The notes under the pieces are model-generated. The model worked only from the letters and a program-made list of their open reading frames with translations. It was not told the DNA's origin and ran no database searches. From contig OZ024787.1 in assembly GCA_964017065.1 (NCBI GenBank), positions 9,819,208-9,883,207 of the forward strand: a DNA stretch of 64,000 nt, in the 5' to 3' direction. Below are positions 1 to 12,107 of the stretch, piece after piece; the stretch's first letter is position 1, and every line of letters begins with the position of its first letter. This DNA comes from Haliclona indistincta (lineage: Eukaryota; Porifera; Demospongiae; Haplosclerida; Chalinidae). A program made the translations under genes and the position numbers.

Positions 1-105
1 TCAAACGTGGCTGGTCACGTGCATCAGAGCGCGTGTTTGATTGGTCAACGCGTTACTTCCGGCTTCCGAGGCGACGAGTCCCGCCCACTTAGTTTTGTCA
101 GAAAA

Positions 106-1666
106 ATGGCCGCTGTAAAAATTCCTGTTTTGGACATCGAAGAACTGCTAGAGAATAAAGATGACACATCAGAAGTGCTTCACGGGGCGCTGTGTACCGT
201 TGGATTTGTGTACCTAGTCAACCATGGAATTAGTGAGGAACTGGTGAGGACTCAAGTCGTGCACAATGTACCGGCTAGCTTTGACGTACACTTTGTGGAA
301 CCGGGGTCGGGGGACACTTGCTCCTCTAAATTTGTCATTAGGCCATGCTCCCACTTTTGCCAACATTCCTGTAGTTATGAATAATAATTAATTTTTTGAT
401 TTTCCCACTTACATTTTCATGCCGCGCCTGTGGATGTCTTCTGCATTTTGTTGTTAAACCGCTTTTCCATTCACATAGATATCAAACTCATTCAAGAGTG
501 CTACTGAGTTCTTTCAGTTACCACTGGAAACAAAGAAATCGTACCTTAGAACGAAAGACACCAAAAGCTGTGGTTATGTACAGCTGGAACAAGAAAGGTA
601 GGTATCTTACTAATGACAGCACTTTGCTGATTAAAATCTATTTCAGAGTTGAAATTGCACGACCTCCAGACTTGAAAGAGGCCTTTAATTTTAGAATCAA
701 CCAAACTGTAAGTAAGTTTTAGCAGTACAGTACAGAATGTAATGATTCATAATATATCCAGGCACACTATCCAAGTGAAGTCCCGTCCTTCCAACCAAAT
801 GTAACTGCTCTGTTCAATGCTTGTCTCAAGCTATCAATGCAAGTATTAGAGGCAATGGGACACTGTCTAAAGCTAGAGGTATATCTGATATTGAGTTTGA
901 TTTTTCTGGTGGACGTTATTCTGTGTATAAGTGCATCTGCATGGAGTGCATGAGTATCTTATCATGTATCTAATATCTAGGATCCCCAGTTTTTCACCAA
1001 GTGTCATTCACTTGCTGGACTGGGTTCGGACGGCAACATGACAACACTCAGACTTCTCAACTATCCTCCTGTGCCTTCTGACGATGAGGTGAAGCCAGGA
1101 CAGATACGCTGTGGAGAACATGTTGACTACGGCTCAATCACCCTTCTCTTTCAAGACAGCTATGGAGGACTTGAAGTAAGAACAGTGCTAACAATTTACT
1201 CATGATTTTGATAATACTCTAGTTGTATACGACTTTTTTTAGATAAAAATCCAGTAAAAATCAAATGTTTTGTGGTGTTCTCAGGTACGTTGTGCTGATG
1301 GTAGCTACATTCAGGCGCCATACATCCCTGGAGCTGTCCTGGTCAACTTAGGAGCACTGATGCAGCAATGGACAAGTGACAAGTACCTAGCAACAGTTAG
1401 CATGGAGCACCTCAACTTCTGTAAATCTCATTCCAGCCCCACAGAGTTTTGATGCCTACTGATGCTGAAGCAAAGCAGAGAACTAGACAGTCCATTGCAT
1501 TCTTTGTTCATCCTGACGATGATGTAATAGTGACATGTATTGATGGCGGCAACAAATACCCACCTATATCAGCTGCTGAAGATCTTGCAAGAAGATTTGG
1601 TTAGTTAGTGGACAATAATTATGATTTATTTTATTATCTTATTTAGCTCAAAGCTACAAGATTTGA
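106..1666 (+). CDS. Isopenicillin-N-synthase-like 2-oxoglutarate/Fe(II) oxygenase, 8 exons
   Basis: Spliced gene rebuilt by eye. Exons: 106-243, 479-597, 647-707, 762-878, 981-1175, 1285-1395, 1437-1599, 1647-1666; together 924 nt, 307 residues plus stop. All introns start GT and end AG, and phases are continuous. The N-terminal part is the DIOX_N type (an IPVLD start, then GFVYLVNHGI, then ATEFFQLPLETKKSY). The catalytic part carries the Fe(II) facial triad: His192 and Asp194 in GEHVDYG and His249 in TPHRV. Arg264 in RQS is the expected 2-oxoglutarate or substrate carboxylate anchor. The protein ends RFAQSYKI, which needs the tiny last exon. Length is usual for the family. Substrate is unknown; family members oxidise small metabolites in the cytosol. 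It is convergent with the BH-TM gene at 2035-5639. The donor of intron 6 (GTTAGC) is weak but is the same in the second complete copy at 20262-22189. Confidence 0.88.
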
Positions 1667-2034
1667 TGACAAAAGAACACATAAATTATTTTGAATGCCA
1701 GAGCATGAAACTGTCATTATGCTTGCTTTATTTTTGTGTCAATAACAATGCAAAGACCTCGTACATGTATTACATTTCACATGCACATGCAACGTTTAGA
1801 ATATTATACTTCTTATCACTTTCGTGTAACTTGCAAAAAGTACATGACACATTGATTGAGTCTATAGAAAACTCTATAAAAGTTTCTTTCGTTGGGTTTA
1901 AGAATACATACATCACTTGAAGTTTAGAGGCATCTATTAGCAAACAGTACCAAAGTGTTGCACATTAAATTCCACACTCAGTTTCACACAGATCATTTTG
2001 TACTGTAGAAGATAGACTGTATAGTTACGTGTGT
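1667..2034. other. Convergent intergenic spacer
   Basis: AT-rich spacer between the oxygenase stop and the stop of the BH-TM gene on the other strand. A TTTATT near 1728 would read AATAAA on the - strand and could be the poly(A) signal of the BH-TM transcript. No gene is seen. Confidence 0.4.
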
Positions 2035-5000
2035 TCAAGTAGAGAACTGGATAAGTGACTCTCGCTTCATGTATTCATTGATGTCACTAGAAGTCGGTTT
2101 GGGCAATAATCGCTGGTAAATTGAGTCGTCACTTGCAAGCATATCAGAGTCCTCACTTTTCAAGATGGATTTTCTGAAAGCACAATTTTTAAAACACTTG
2201 AAGTTTTTTACTCGCAAATATACATGGAAGACAATCACTCCAACGAATGAAAGAAGAGCAGCACTAACACTGATGATAGTGACTATGTTATTATCATTCT
2301 GATACACTGCAGTAAGAGCAGACAGTAAACCAAGATTAAGAAGAAACGAGCATTCCATGATGTTCAGGTACCTTTTCTGGTAGACTCCTTCGAAAGTGAC
2401 CAGTAGTGATAGAAGCACAGTGGTGCTAGTTGTTATGAAGATGAGAGTTCCAAATGTGTTCAAATGAAGAGATACTAGTGTGAACAACATACGAACCAGG
2501 AGCAATAGACCAGTCCAAAACCGACAGTTGTCCTTGTAAGGTCCATGGTAGGCATCAACGAAAGGCTTCAACTTGATCCATTGGTTAGATAAGAATTGAA
2601 TTTTTGTGAGATACTTCTCAATCACAGCATCGAACAAAAGAGCAAGTATGTAAGGGACAGCAAGAAGTAGCATTATTCCAGCTGCTGTAATTAGTATGTA
2701 GTGCTCTGGTGAAAAATAGTGAACATTTCCATCCACATACCACACAGTTGTACTACAAGGTAGACTAACCCATGTTAGAGCAGGAGCAAATGTGCGAAAG
2801 ATCTTTGTAAATGAGAGCAAGATGAGAGTAGCAAGTACCTGCACTACATTGCCTCCAATCTTGTTGGACAGCCATGTGAAGTAGTGACACAGGACTATGA
2901 TGGTGGCTATGATGAACCATATGTAGAGAGGGAACACAAACTGCAGCCACACCTTGTGATAGGCTGTCATGCCATGATAAAAGCATGTTTCGATACCGAG
3001 GTCAAGATTGAGCCAAGCAATGAACTGACTCAGTACTGGAATAGGACCATTAGGAAAGAAGATACCAGTGCTCTCACTTATCTTGACAATACTGGCATAG
3101 AATATGAGCCCATTGATGGTACCAATGGAGACTGTCAAGTTCAAAACCATTAGAAGAGCTACCAAACCAAACCCAGCAGCAGCAAAGGGAATGATCAGAG
3201 CAAGGTACGAGAATTGAGGACATTTAATACAGTTGTTAGTTCCCAGAGCAAGGCTGAGTCCATCCTGACACCTTCCACACAATATTCCAGTCCTGTTGAG
3301 AGCACACTGTGGATCAGGATCAGTCAGAGAAAAGTTATTAGTTGTTAACTTGCAGTAGTCTAAAGGGCATGGTGAATATGAAACTACACAATCACTGATA
3401 TTACCAATCCAAGTGTTTCCCTGTCTTGTTATAGTCTTGGTAGCAGCATTACACTGAGCACCTGCAGCTTTTAGTTTGTCACTGCAATCACAAGATTTGG
3501 TTCCATTCGAGACTTGAAATCCAAGAGGACAGTCATAATTCACTATGTACAGTACTCTTGGCGAACCACCAAACTTATTGTTAAAAGCAGTCAACAAATA
3601 CTTGTCATCAATTATTGTGAATTTAATTTTTCTACAAAATTAATCATGGCACTGGTGTTGAACAGTTGCGAAGACTGTAAGACCATCGCGTCTCCAGCTG
3701 ATTTTATCTCAACAATTCCTGGAGTAACTCCACCTTCCTGTCCTGTAGTGACAACAGAGATATTGATCTCTTCTCCTGGATAGGCTTCCATTGTTAGCTG
3801 TGTTTGAGAGCAGTTTATTGTGTTGTTGTCATCACAGAAGCAGACATCAGTAGGTTCTGATGATATTACTGAGGGACCAGTCTGTGTTGAGTAGTTAAAT
3901 ATTTTGTGAAAATATTTGGAACCAGATTCTATTGTGAAAGAATATAAGGAACAAGAATATATTTCACCACCAAACAGAACAGAGCCTGCAACGTCAGCTT
4001 TATTACCAGAAAGAATTGCCTTTGCAGATTGAATTTTCGGATCGTGACTGGAATATTGGAAGAAACAAGCAAACTTAATGTACTGTGTACTGCTATCCAC
4101 AAAAATGGCTCCTCCTCTATGCTTCGCTTTGTTATTGGTGAAATTAAGAAGAGAGTATTCTTGAAACACCAGGTACGAGTTTCCATACATGGCCAGTCCA
4201 CCTCCATCGATGCCAGTGTTATTGTGAAAGATTGATGTGCTGTTCCTATTCACAGTTATTGCGCTATTGTATACAGTCAATCCAGTCATATTGTTGTTGG
4301 TAATGCTCACATTGTTCAGTACTAGAATAGTGACAAACTCTGCATGCACTGCAGAGTACTGGTCAGTACTAGGCGGGTATATGTGGCTGTTGGAGTCAGG
4401 ATGATCATTATTGTCCACAACAATGTTCTGAAGAGTAACAAAGAATTGGCTCTGATACGAATAAGAGACAATACTTATTCCATGCTGACCAAAGTTGTGA
4501 GAAACCTCTGATGAGTAAATCATTATATTTGGAGAGTAGTCAGTGCCCAAAAAGATCAAATGAATTCCACTTTTACGGTTGTAAGTAAAACTGCAGTTCT
4601 CAATGACGATCACCAAACCCGAATCTCTTGATGATGCAGCAGTGCATATCTCAAATTGTGAAGTAGTTTCGAAAATAGAAACAGCTATAAATAAGCCATA
4701 ACCATTTGTGTTTGAACTAACTGAATTGTTAATGGTCAATCTGTATGTAGCCACATCACCTACTGTTGAAAGAATATAGATATTGTCATGATAAAAATCA
4801 GGCAAACCCGCACCATAGACTGAAACAAAATCAAGTACTATGTCCACCTTGTAGGAACGCTGTGACACAAACATGAAGATACCTGCACGATTGATGAACT
4901 TGTTGCCTTCTCCAAGCAATGTTACATTGGTGTTAGCTATGAGTGTATTGTACGAATGTTGTCGAGAAGCACAGTTCAGTGGATCAATGTAAAATACAGC

Positions 5001-5639
5001 AACATTCCTCAAAGTACTGCAGTCAGTGCTTGATTGATTGTGTGCAAATAAAGAATTGGTAATAGTCAGATCATATCCATCCATTGCAATCATAAGACTA
5101 CTTCCAGACCCACTGTGAATAGAAATTTTATCAATCATGATATTGCCAGACAAGAAAAATCCTAAAGTATTGTTGCATAAATCTCCAGTAAAAACATTTT
5201 CTCTTAGTTGTGCTGGATAAAGCCCTGTCATGTTACCCCTGCAGCCAGTAATAGTGATGTACCTGACCGTGATGTTGGAGCTATTAGCAAAAGCGATACC
5301 AGTACTGGAGTGTTCAGTACACTTGATGACCACTGTAGACTGCCAGACAGTCTCATGAAAGCCCTGTTCTATTCTCCTGTCACCTTCAAACACAGCATTG
5401 TTCAAGCTATTAAAGACCACTACTTCCTGAAGATCCAACAAGTGAGTTCCCTTCAAGAAATGAACAACCAAGCCAGAAGAGTTGGAGAAGCTGTCAGCCA
5501 TCTTTCCAAAAGTAGTGATGTTGTAACAAGGAGTACCAGGACAGTAGTCTCTTTCAGAAGGCAGAATATGGACATCTCTTGTTGAGCATAGACATGAGAT
5601 ACTGAGCACCAGAAGAAGAATGATGCTGTTAGTAGCCAT
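2035..5639 (-). pseudogene. BH-TM surface protein copy 1, one frameshift
   Basis: Two abutting open frames (675 residues, 5639-3612; then 520 residues, 3597-2035) together make one family-length protein. Compared with the copy at 6020-9631, about 5 extra bases near 3640 (after NTSAM) shift the frame; the first frame stops about 11 codons later, and the true continuation (YLLTAFNNKF, then NYDCPLGF) is in the next frame. Order: signal peptide MATNSIILLLVLSISCLCS; conserved N-terminal block; beta-helix-like repeats rich in NxS/T sites; Pmp-like GGGLAMYG, FTNN and GGAIFV motifs around residues 475-515; Cys-rich stalk with CALNRTGILCGRC; then about 8-9 hydrophobic segments beginning YLALIIPFAAAGFG; tail ending MKRESLIQFST. 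It could be a recent pseudogene, two proteins, or a base-calling error. No intron consensus rescues the frame. Confidence 0.75.
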
Positions 5640-6019
5640 TTCTATGACCTATGGTTTGACATCAGCTTTATTGTGGAAACACGCAGTTTATGCAGTCATG
5701 TGATAACATAGTGACACATTGTACTCCGTTGCAACTATACTCTATCTATTAGCACTGTCACAGCTGTGGGTAGTATGTAGTAAATATTATTAGCTGTACT
5801 GAAAATGGTTAATCATAATCTAACCAACAATCTACAAGCATACATGAGAAAACCATACAAACAACATGTACAATCATAATAATTATGACCACAAATGAGT
5901 ACATGTATTACTATTTAATGCCTAAAAGTTGTATATACCATATTACATGTATGTAAAGTGATTTTTAAGAGTAATTATCATTTCTTAAGTGCACAAAATC
6001 CACAAGAGTAATACGTTGT
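5640..6019. other. Spacer between tandem BH-TM genes
   Basis: AT-rich 5' flank of BH-TM copy 1 and 3' flank of copy 2. I see no gene or clear repeat in it. Confidence 0.4.
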
Positions 6020-9000
6020 TTAAGTGGAGGATTGAATCAAAGATTCTCGCTTCATGTATGCATTTACATCGCTGTAAGTTGGTATAATTAACTTCAATTG
6101 TGGATCTTCTTCAATTAGTTTTTCAGCATCAGACATCGCACTTTTTGAGCAAAATTTCTTCACACTCACAGCAAGCTTTTCAAACCATTGAAAGTTGTTT
6201 TTCAAAGGAAGATACACATGAAATACAAGAATTCCAATGAATATGACAACAGCAACACTAACACTGATGATAGTAACCACTTCCTCACTATTGTTATCAT
6301 TCTGATACACTGCTGCAAGAGCAGACAGTAAACCAAGATTAAGAAGAAAAGAGCATTCTAAAATGTTTAGATACTTTTTCTGGTAGACTCCTTCGAAAGT
6401 GACCAGTAGTGAAAGAAGCACAGCGGTGCTAGCTGTTATGAAGATGAGAGTTCCAAATGTGTTCAAATGAAGAGATACTAGTGTAAACAACATACGAACC
6501 AGGAGCAATAGACCAGTCCAAAACCGACAGTTGTCCTTGTAAGGTCCATGGTAGGCATCAACGAAAGGCTTGAAATTGATCCAATACTTACGAAAGAATC
6601 CAATTCTTGTGAGCAATTTGTCTATCACAGCATCGAAAAGTAGAGCAAGTACATATGGAACAGCAAGAAGTAGCATTATTCCAGCAGCTATAATCAGCAC
6701 AACATGTTTTAGAGAAAAATATGAGAAATTTCCATCAACATACCACACAATACTGCTAGTACCATTTTCACAAGACAGTTTAACCCATGTTAGAGCAGGA
6801 GCAAAAGTGCGGAAAATCTTTGTAAATGAGAGTAAGATGAGAGTAGCAAGTACCTGCACTACATTGCCTCCAATCTTGTTGGACAGCCATGTGGAGTAGC
6901 GACACAGGATTATGATGGTGGCTATGATGAACCATAATGTAAAGAGGGAACACAAACTGCAGCCACACTTTGGCATAGGCTGTCATGCCAGGGTAAAAGC
7001 ATGTTTCAAAACCAAGATCAAGATTGAGCCAAGCAATGAACTGACTCAGTACTGGAATAGGACCATTAGGAAAGAAGATACCAGTGCTCTCACTTATCTT
7101 GACAATACTGGCATAGAATATGAGCCCATTGATGGTTCCAATGGAGACTGTCAAGTTCAAAACCATCAGAAGAGCTACCAAACTAAACCCAGCAGCAGCA
7201 AAGGGAATGATCAGAGCAAGATATGAGGATTGATGACATTGGATACAGTTGTTGGATCCCAGAGCAAGACTGAAGTTCTGTCTACAACCACCACACAATG
7301 TTCCAGCTCGATTGAGAGCACACTGAGGATCAGGATCAGTCAGAGAAAAGTTAGTTGTTGTTAATTTACAGTAGTCTAATGGGCATGGGGAATATGCAAC
7401 TACACAATCATTGACATCACTGATCCAGATGTCACCTTGTCGTGTTATAGTCTTGGTAGCAGCATTGCATCGAGTACCTGTGGCTTGCAGTTGGTCACTA
7501 CAACCACAAGACTTGGTTTTGTTTGATATTTGAAACCCAAGAGGACAGTCATAGTTTACTATGTTGATTATCTTTGGTGAGTAGTTTTTGGTGAAAACTG
7601 TCAGTGTGTAGTTTCGATCAATCGGAAAGAATTGAATATCTGTGCAGTTCATAGCACTGGTGTTGTAAAGTAGTATCTGAGCACCATCATCAAGTGAAAG
7701 AATTCCTGGAACAACTCCATTTTGTTGTCCTACAGTGACAACAGAGATATTGATCTCTTCTCCTGGATAGGCTGTCATTGTAAGCTGTGTCTGAGAGCAG
7801 TTTATTGTGTTGTTGTCATCACAGAAGCAGACATCAGTAGGTTCTGATGATATTACTGAGGGACCAGTTTGTGCTGAAAAGTCAAATATTTTGTGAAAAT
7901 ACTTTGAACCAATTGCTTTGCTGATAAAGTACAAGGAGCAATCATCTATTTTACCACCAAACAGAACAGTACCCGCGATATCAGCTTTATTACCAAAAAG
8001 AATAGCCTTTGCTGATTGGAGTTCTGAATTGTGACTAGAATATTGAAAGAAACAAGCTAACTTAAAAAATTGTGAATCGCTATCCACAAAAATTGCTCCT
8101 CCTCTATGCTTTGCTTTGTTATTAGTAAAATTAAGAAGAGAATATTCTTGAAACACCAGATAAGAATTTCCATACATAGCCAGTCCACCTCCATCGATAC
8201 CAGTGTTATTTTGAAATATCAATGTACTGTTCTTTTTCAATATTAGCTCAGTATTGTACACAGTCATTCCAGTCATGTTGTTGTTAGTAATGCTCACATT
8301 GTCCAGGATTAGAGTGGTGACGAACTCTGCATGCACTGCGGATGATTGAAGCATACTAGTGCTTGTTAAAGTTGAATATGGATGGTTTTCAAGGAATGGA
8401 TAGGTGTTATTGTTGAGTAATACATTTTCAAGGGTAACGTAAAATTGTTTCTGATATGCATAAGAGATAAGAGTGATTCCATTAAGACCAATGTTGTTAG
8501 AAATCTCTGTCGAAGAGACTATAACTTTTAAAGCATAGTTAGTGCTTATGAAGTCAATATAAATGCCTCCAACTTTGTTGTAAGTAAAACTGCTGTTTGA
8601 GATAGTAACGACTAAAGCCAAATTGCCCAATGGTGGCGAGGTGCATAATTCATACTTCAAACTACTGAGAAAAACAGACTCACCAATAAACAAGCCATTG
8701 CCTTTGGCGTTTGAACTTAGTGAATTATTGACAGTGACACTGTATGTTACCACATCACCTACTGTTGTAAGAATATAAAGATTATCATTTAAAAAATCAC
8801 CGGCCTCATTAGCAACAACAGAGTCAAGTACTATGTCTACCTTGTAGGAGGTTTGAGTCACCAACATGAAGACACCAGCTCCATAGAAAGACTTTTTATT
8901 ATGTCCAAACAATGATACTTTAGTGTTAGCAATGAGTGTCTTGTACAAATGTCCCCGAGGAGCACAGTTGAATGGATCAATGTAGAGAACAACGATATTT

Positions 9001-9631
9001 CTTACAATATAGCAATTCGCGCTTGATAAATTTAGTGTAAACATGGAATCACTAATAGTCAGATCATGTCCATCCATTGCAATCATAATACTACTGCCAG
9101 AACCATTGTAAACTGAAATATTGTCAATTACAATATCTCCAGCTGAGATGAATCCTAGGGTAAAGTAGCATAAATATCCTGAGTCAATAAAATATCGTTG
9201 CCTTAACAGTACTGGAAGGAGCATTTTATCTATGTTAGCCCCACAGTTACTGATAGTAATGTTCCTGAAGGTAATGTTGGAGCTATTAACAAAAGCGATA
9301 CCAGTACTCGAGTGTTCAGTACACTTGATGACCACTGTAGACTGCCAGACAGTCTCATGACCTATTCTCCCATCACCTTCAAATACAGCATTGGTCAAGT
9401 TCGTGAACACCACTAGTTCCTGAAGATCAAACAAGTGTTTTCCCCCCAAGAAATGAACAATCAACCCAGAAGAATTGGAGAAGCTGTCAGCCATCTTTCC
9501 AAAAGTGTTGATGTTGTAACAAGAAGTACCAGGACAGTGCTCACCTTCAGACTGTAGACATCTCTTGTTGAGCATAGACATGAGATACTGAGCACCAGAA
9601 GAAGACTGATGATGTTAGTAGTGGCTGCCAT
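6020..9631 (-). pseudogene. BH-TM surface protein copy 2, two frameshifts
   Basis: The signal peptide begins at ATG 9631-9629 (MAATTNIISLLLVLSISCLC). About 7 bases are missing just after it, relative to copies that read DVYIQPSEGEHC, so the main 933-residue frame (9581-6780) begins out of frame with the signal peptide. A one-base insertion at about 6934 (cataatgt where other copies read catatgt) breaks the membrane domain after FVFPLYI; it continues in the frame 6976-6020. The ectodomain, Pmp-like motifs (GGGLAMYG, GGAIFV), Cys-rich stalk and membrane segments are otherwise well kept, and the tail ends MKRESLIQSST. Two indels in an otherwise open gene suggest recent inactivation or assembly error. 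It lies head-to-tail behind copy 1. Confidence 0.75.
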
Positions 9632-10111
9632 GTTTGCTCATGCACTGATATGTGACCTACAAATCGTTATCAGTTTAATTTACTATTATTTGTAGCACGT
9701 ACAGCAGTACAAAGCTTCATTGTTGTATGTGCAGTCATGTGATGTGGAGATACTTCAAAAACCAACTGTACTCTAACTATCACAACAGTAGTATAGAGAT
9801 TGCCTTATAATTCATTTCCTGCTCATGGTTTGAAAGGTTTGAATAAGTGTATGCTATCATGACTGATGACTCTCACTATGCATGAATACAATTTTTGAGA
9901 GACAATCAAGATGAAATCTATAACTTCCAGCAAGGAATCTGAAATCTAAACCATGCAGTTACGAGCTGTTTGCTAGCCACACCTACACAATACTACGTAA
10001 CAGTACTCTCTGCTAGCATGACATCATGTCTTCATTGTGACCATATTTTTACAATCTGAAAAAATCTTGCTACATCTCACATCTTCTGGTATACAAAGAA
10101 CTTCACTGAAT
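9632..10111. other. Intergenic, nothing recognised
   Basis: 5' flank of BH-TM copy 2. AT-rich, with no supported gene or repeat. Confidence 0.35.
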
Positions 10112-10366
10112 GAATGTGACTAAAGCAACGCTTACACTGATGGCAGTAACCATAATTATGCTCACTATTGTTATCATTCTGATACACTGCAGTAAGAGCA
10201 GAAAGTAACCAAGATTAAGGAGAAACGAGCATTCCATGATGTTTTCTGATGGACTCCTTCGAAAGTAACCAATATAGTGATAGAAGCACAGTGGTGCTAG
10301 ATGTTATAAAGATAAGAGTACCGAATGTGGCCAAATGAAGAGATGCTAGCTAGCGTGAATGAAGCA
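10112..10366 (-). pseudogene. Decayed BH-TM C-terminal fragment
   Basis: The sequence aligns by eye with about 2260-2490 of BH-TM copy 1, the last membrane segments. Shared stretches include those around gttatcattctgatacactg and the TFEGVYQ-coding block near 10255. It has many small indels and no open frame, so it is a relic of another BH-TM gene in this tandem. Confidence 0.7.
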
Positions 10367-10817
10367 CCAAAGGCCGGTGCAGATGCCTCGGTGGAATTGC
10401 ATGCATACTGCACACTAGACATGCTTTGACACCACACAGCAACTACAGCTATTCCATCAGCAGATGATGATTGTATAAAGTACAATACAAGTGATTGATG
10501 CAAGCTGGCAAAAATAACAGGACCCAATAGTATGGTACCACATAGTGACAGTAATAATTAGAAGTCGATCATACGCGTGACTTCGAATTCCCGGGAACAT
10601 TGAGGAGACAAACGCACCCTGTGCCACATAGATATAGATAGATAGTTAGTTACATAGATAGGTCCCCCTCAGGCTCGGACACCAATAATTCACCGCAATC
10701 AAGTATTCCAAAAAATTAACATTGCACTAATTCTACAGCAAAAACTACAGCAATAATGAATAGACATAAAATAATTATAGAGACATACACACTCAGAGTT
10801 CAGTGTTACTATAACAA
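10367..10817. other. Intergenic with short GATA microsatellite
   Basis: A short degenerate (gata)n run lies at about 10626-10662. Otherwise nothing is recognised. Confidence 0.4.
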
Positions 10818-11207
10818 AAGAAATTAAAAAGATTTCTATCGAAATCAAAAGGATGTAGTGATGAAGAAATCTACCACTGGTTCACAATGTAAACCAACAA
10901 GGAACAAGCATAGAATGGTAACACGATTGACTTGCTAACAGACCATAGATCCCTACATCAGTGGCTGCTGTGGCCAGACTATAGCTAGTTAAGCTATTTA
11001 CTGTTGACTGACACTTTGAATAGAATTCAGCTTGTGACAAAATATTGATCTTTTGTACAGCCACTGATGTAGGGATCTATGGTCTGTTAGCAAGTCAATC
11101 GTGTTACCATTCTATGCTTGTTCCTTGTTGGTTTACATTGTGAACCAGTGGTAGATTTCTTCATCACTACATCCTTTTGATTTCGATAGAAATCTTTTTA
11201 ATTTCTT
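10818..11207. mobile_element. Foldback (MITE-like) element, 150-bp inverted arms
   Basis: The arm 10818-10967 is the reverse complement of 11058-11207 with no mismatch that I could find; the spacer is 90 bp. The inner edges read catcagtggctg and cagccactgatg. There is no transposase, so it is a non-autonomous foldback element. A diverged relative is at about 40991-41245. Confidence 0.85.
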
Positions 11208-12019
11208 GTTTGTGTCCTTTTTTCTTTTTAGTGAAGTGCAGTTCAATATCATGCATGTACGGAGAAGTCTTTGTTTCCATCATTAGTTTAGTATTCCTGT
11301 TGTTGATGGCTTTTCTTAAATTTGTAGCTAAAATTGTTAAGCTGTACGTATCGGGTCTGCCTAGTCGCCTACGCATGCATGCAGTGCATACGAGCCCCGC
11401 CCACCCTTGTTTGTAGACCTATATAGCGGTTATAATTATCTGGCAAGCGCAGAATGGCGATCCTACACGAGCTTACCGTTCTTCGAAGACTCCAGACAAA
11501 TGCCGGGTATGTGTTCTCCGTCATATTGATCCATACGGCGCGGCGATACTCTAGCTGCTTGGTCACGTGCGCTAGCCACTGCTTGGTCACGTGCGTATTA
11601 CGCAATCACAATAATGGCGTCTAACACTAAGCTGACAATGGATCACGATCGAGAAATCGCTGAATTTATATCGCCGTTACGCTAAAAACAAAGTTCAAAA
11701 GGCACATGCCAGGAGAATTTCACGACTGTTCGTGGGTGTTTTGGTCTCGGCACTGCTCGCGTAAAGGCGCTAGGCGAGTGGAAGAAAGAAGAAAGAAGAA
11801 GAAAACGAAGATGACGAAAGTCGATTTTCACCGTTTCCAGGTTCATCACTTTAGTAACAATTTCGAGCAATCTCCTTGCTGCTGTAAGATGGGGCAACGC
11901 CAGATAGCAGATCTAAGTGTCTATGGACGTATAAAATTCATCACCAGGCGAAATATCAGCGTTTGAACGCTAATACATTGTATGTAGCCGCCATCTTGTT
12001 TTCTCGTTCATCCCTACAT
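11208..12019. other. Intergenic, no supported gene
   Basis: Contains short open frames only, including a 23-codon frame starting near 11613 (MASNTKLTMDHDREIAEF). It is too short and isolated to call a gene. GC content is higher than in the flanks. Confidence 0.3.
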
Positions 12020-12043
12020 AGGGAGACACTACCGTGTCTCCCT
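12020..12043. other. Perfect hairpin downstream of 7TM receptor
   Basis: Ten-base arms agggagacac and gtgtctccct flank a 4-base loop, about 65 bp beyond the receptor stop. It could be a 3' UTR structure or a remnant of a mobile element. Confidence 0.45.
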
Positions 12044-12107
12044 AATAATACATGCACTACATTATGGCAGTTCAGTTCTGCATCTCTGCACCTAATGAAG
12101 ACACCCA

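Noticed and set aside
2884..3153. Forward open frame with DEPYVEREHKLQ opposite the BH-TM membrane domain
   Set aside because: It recurs in every copy because the sense strand is conserved; it is a shadow of the membrane-domain code.
3597..3660. An intron joining the two frames of BH-TM copy 1
   Set aside because: The other BH-TM genes are intronless here, and no donor/acceptor pair restores the alignment without losing conserved residues.
11611..11684. Short frame MASNTKLTMDHDREIAEF as a first exon
   Set aside because: Only 23 codons, with no convincing donor or downstream exon.
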